Source of the DNA: Acidobacteriota bacterium
GTDB taxonomy: Bacteria > Acidobacteriota > Thermoanaerobaculia > Thermoanaerobaculales > Thermoanaerobaculaceae
NCBI GenBank assembly: GCA_021782525.1
Contig: JAJXUY010000062.1
Coordinates: 1-7,669, forward strand
Direction: 5' to 3'
DNA length: 7,669 nt
Below the pieces are notes generated by a model. The model saw nothing but the letters and a program-made list of their open reading frames with translations, did no database searches and was not told the DNA's origin. Both the position numbers and the translations under genes were made by a program. This document shows, in pieces, positions 5,835 to 7,669 of this stretch; the first letter of the stretch is position 1, and each line of letters begins with the position of its first letter.

Positions 5835-5937
5835 AAGGGCAAAGGAACGACAAGGCCACTGCGAGCCATGGTCTCTGTCTTCCCTCTTCCCTCTTCCCTC
5901 TTCCTTTTTCCCTCTTCCCTCTTCCCGTCTTCGCTAG
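5835..5937. repeat. Intergenic repeat, copy B
   Basis: Copy B repeats the layout of copy A: the same 21-base opening (5835-5855), a different 17-base core (5856-5872) containing CCATGG, then CTCTGT, seven pyrimidine units and a terminal CTAG (5934-5937). The CTAG comes five bases later than the strict 118-base period predicts. Its CTA is the stop codon of the minus-strand acyl-CoA synthetase. Copies A and B together fill the whole gap between the two convergent genes. Confidence 0.83.
5879..5927. repeat. Seven-unit tandem pyrimidine array B
   Basis: In order the units are CTTCCCT, CTTCCCT, CTTCCCT, CTTCCTT, TTTCCCT, CTTCCCT, CTTCCCG. The fifth unit is TTTCCCT in both arrays, so unit order is conserved and array B is not an independent expansion. 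The minus strand again carries repeated GGG tracts with four-base spacers, with one interrupted tract in unit four. Confidence 0.83.
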
Positions 5938-7667
5938 TGGGTGGTGTCCTCCTGCTGGACCAGGTACCGCTTGATCTTCTGCGTCGTGGTCTTCTCGAAC
6001 TCCCCCTCCTTGATCTGCACGCGGCGGATCTGCTTGTACAACGGCAGCTTGCGGTTGAGAGCCCGGATCTCCCGGTTGATCTGGTCCTCGATCCACGCTC
6101 GCGTGATCTCGGCGCCGCTCCGCTTCGCGTGCGCGTAGACCTCCTCGGCGTTGGGAACCACGATCACGCCGATCTCCTCATCGCCGCTGGCGCCCTGGAC
6201 GCCGTGGACCACCGACTCGAGCACCAGCGGGACCGCGTTGACCAGGTCTTCCAGCTCTTCCGGGAAGACGTTCTTCCCGTTGGCAGCCACGATCACGTTC
6301 TTCTTGCGGCCCGACACGTGCAGGAAGCCGTCGCCGTCGAGATACCCCCAGTCGCCGGTGTAGAACCAGCCGTCGTTGAGCACCTGGCGCGTCGCCTCCT
6401 CGTTCTTGTAGTACCCGAGCATCACCGACGGGCCGCGCACGACGATCTCCCCCCGGCCGTCGCCGTCGGGGTCGGCGATACGGACCTCGAGGTTCGGCAG
6501 CGGCAGCCCCGCGGCGTCGTCGCGGAACTTGCGCAGCCGGTTGAGCGCCACGATCGGCGAGGTCTCGGTGAGCCCGTACCCCTGCAGCAACGTGAAACCG
6601 AACGACCGCATCCCGCGCGACACCTCCGGGTTGGGCGCCGCCCCGCCGACGATCAGGATGCGGATCGCGCCCCCGAGCTTCTCGTGGATCGCCGCGAAGA
6701 CCTTCCGGCGCAGCCCCTCGACGCCGACCGCCTCGGCCGCGCCCGCGACCCTGGCCATCGGCCCGATCAGCAGGGCGGCGAGGCGCTTCTCCGCGATCCC
6801 CGCCTGGATACGCTTGAACATCTTGTCGTAGAGCAGCGGCACCGCGAGCAGGATCGTCGCGCGCACGCGCTGCAGGTCCTCCACCACGGTCTTGAGCGAG
6901 CGGGCGAAGTGCACCGAGGCGCCGACCGTGAGCGGGCACAACACACCGCAGGTGCACTCGTAGGTGTGGTGGATCGGCAGCACCGAGAGGAAGCGGTCGC
7001 TCTCCAGTAGCTCGATCATCGACAGCATCCCCATCAGGTTCGACGCGATGTTGCGCTGCGAGAGCATGACGCCCTTGGCGCGCCCCATCGAGCCGGAGGT
7101 GAACACGATCACCGCGACCGCCTCCGGGTCGAGGTACGGGGAGGCGTCGCCGAGCGCGCCGGAGCGCTCGCCGGCCATCATCCCGGTCATCGAGTGGACT
7201 CGCCCCTGGCGTTCGCCCAGGTCCATGTCGACGAACACCCTCACCCCCTTGACCGAGGGCGCGAGCGTGAGCACGGTGTCGCGCAACCCCTCGGAGAACA
7301 CCACCGCCTTGGCGTCGGAGGCGTGGAGGATCGTGACGATCTCGTTTTCCTTGAGGCTCTTGTCGATCGGCACCACGACCATGTTGGCGCTCGCCACGGC
7401 GAGGTAGGCGATGACCCACTGGACGCGGTTCTCGGCGATCACGGCGACGTGGTCGCGCTCCTCGAGACCGGCCTTGCGCAGGGCGCGGCCGAAGCGCACC
7501 ACCGCGTCGGCCAGCTCCTGGTAGGTCACGCGCCCGATCGGCGTCTCGTTCAGGTCCTCGAGGGCCAGCTTGTCCGGGTAGCGCTCGGCCGACCCGCGCA
7601 CGAGGTCGCGCAGCGTCTCCAGGTGAGGCACCGGGAACAGCGGATACTCCTCGTTGGGGACCCTCAT
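5934..7667 (-). CDS. AMP-forming long-chain acyl-CoA synthetase (FadD-like)
   Basis: This 577-residue member of the ANL (adenylate-forming) family probably activates a fatty acid with ATP and joins it to CoA in the cytoplasm or at the inner membrane face. The phosphate-binding loop is TSGSMGRAKGVMLS (190-203), and the substrate/AMP motif is GYGLTETSP (363-371). YTGDWGYLDGDG (436-447) contributes the ribose-binding aspartate Asp439; GRKKNVIVAANGKNVFPEELE (residues 453-473) forms the domain hinge. The C-terminal EKTTTQKIKR places the adenylation lysine at Lys564. The usual PKTTTGK is EKTTTQK here, and TSG-TTG is TSG-SMG; both variants occur in FadD-like proteins as far as I recall. HHTYECTCGVLCPL (233-246) fits the acyl-pocket region. 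The start at 7667 suits the family N-terminus, but its ribosome binding site lies beyond the window, so an upstream start is possible. It converges on the PAS gene across the repeats. Confidence 0.9.
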   Translation of the reverse strand: MRVPNEEYPLFPVPHLETLRDLVRGSAERYPDKLALEDLNETPIGRVTYQELADAVVRFGRALRKAGLEERDHVAVIAENRVQWVIAYLAVASANMVVVPIDKSLKENEIVTILHASDAKAVVFSEGLRDTVLTLAPSVKGVRVFVDMDLGERQGRVHSMTGMMAGERSGALGDASPYLDPEAVAVIVFTSGSMGRAKGVMLSQRNIASNLMGMLSMIELLESDRFLSVLPIHHTYECTCGVLCPLTVGASVHFARSLKTVVEDLQRVRATILLAVPLLYDKMFKRIQAGIAEKRLAALLIGPMARVAGAAEAVGVEGLRRKVFAAIHEKLGGAIRILIVGGAAPNPEVSRGMRSFGFTLLQGYGLTETSPIVALNRLRKFRDDAAGLPLPNLEVRIADPDGDGRGEIVVRGPSVMLGYYKNEEATRQVLNDGWFYTGDWGYLDGDGFLHVSGRKKNVIVAANGKNVFPEELEDLVNAVPLVLESVVHGVQGASGDEEIGVIVVPNAEEVYAHAKRSGAEITRAWIEDQINREIRALNRKLPLYKQIRRVQIKEGEFEKTTTQKIKRYLVQQEDTTH

Positions 7668-7669
7668 CG

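Noticed and set aside
5717..5937. CRISPR array
   Set aside because: There are only two copies of a 21-base repeat. The sequence between them is itself mostly repeated, so there are no unique spacers, and no cas genes are present.
5606..5974. An open frame with FPLPSSLF-type repeats, which could suggest a proline/serine-rich protein
   Set aside because: The repeat peptide is simply the 7-base CTTCCCT array read in frame; it overlaps the PAS gene in a different frame and has no good ribosome binding site.
5868..7010. A 380-residue plus-strand frame starting in the pyrimidine array
   Set aside because: Its first residues are low-complexity translation of CTTCCCT units, and the rest is antisense to the acyl-CoA synthetase.
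6178..7419. A 413-residue minus-strand frame overlapping the acyl-CoA synthetase in another frame
   Set aside because: It is a frame-shifted reading of the same strand, Arg- and Gly-rich, without the adenylation motifs found in the 577-residue frame.

Overview
This is a gene-dense, strongly GC-rich stretch of bacterial chromosome. Third codon positions are mostly G or C, and GTG and TTG starts are used beside ATG. One membrane-anchored enzyme has its catalytic domain predicted outside the cytoplasm. Together these suggest a high-GC, probably Gram-negative environmental lineage. Acidobacteriota-like is a guess from protein style only, and no rRNA, tRNA or other taxonomic marker is present.

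Layout. (1) Positions 1-485, minus strand: the N-terminal 161 residues of a metallo-beta-lactamase-fold hydrolase that runs off the left edge. (2) Positions 486-582: a short divergent intergenic region with a possible extended -10 promoter firing rightward. (3) Positions 583-2600, plus strand: a two-gene sulfate-activation operon, cysD and cysN, whose stop and start codons overlap. (4) Positions 2635-4722: a 695-residue membrane-anchored alkaline-phosphatase-superfamily phosphodiesterase, 34 bases after cysN and probably co-transcribed. It ends at a strong GC hairpin at 4723-4759. (5) Positions 4875-5717: a second small plus-strand unit, with a 137-residue TPR protein followed by a 123-residue stand-alone PAS protein. 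(6) Positions 5717-5937: a convergent intergenic region filled by two copies of a repeat with a 118-base period, each ending in seven 7-base pyrimidine units. (7) Positions 5934-7667, minus strand: an AMP-forming fatty acyl-CoA synthetase whose start codon lies two bases from the right edge.

Function. CysD and CysN together form the GTP-driven ATP sulfurylase that makes APS from sulfate and ATP. No APS kinase, APS/PAPS reductase or sulfate transporter is visible, so the fate of the APS cannot be read from this window. The phosphodiesterase probably acts outside the cytoplasm on an unknown phosphoester. The TPR and PAS proteins look like a small protein-binding and sensory pair. The acyl-CoA synthetase and the MBL hydrolase appear to be separate transcription units.

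The least ordinary items are the two-copy repeat, which has well-conserved flanks around a diverged 17-base core and a G-quadruplex-capable minus strand, and the CysD protein, which carries a Cys-Cys...Cys-x-x-Cys pattern like the iron-sulfur ligands of APS reductase. I see no clear sign of a wholly new defence or mobile system.
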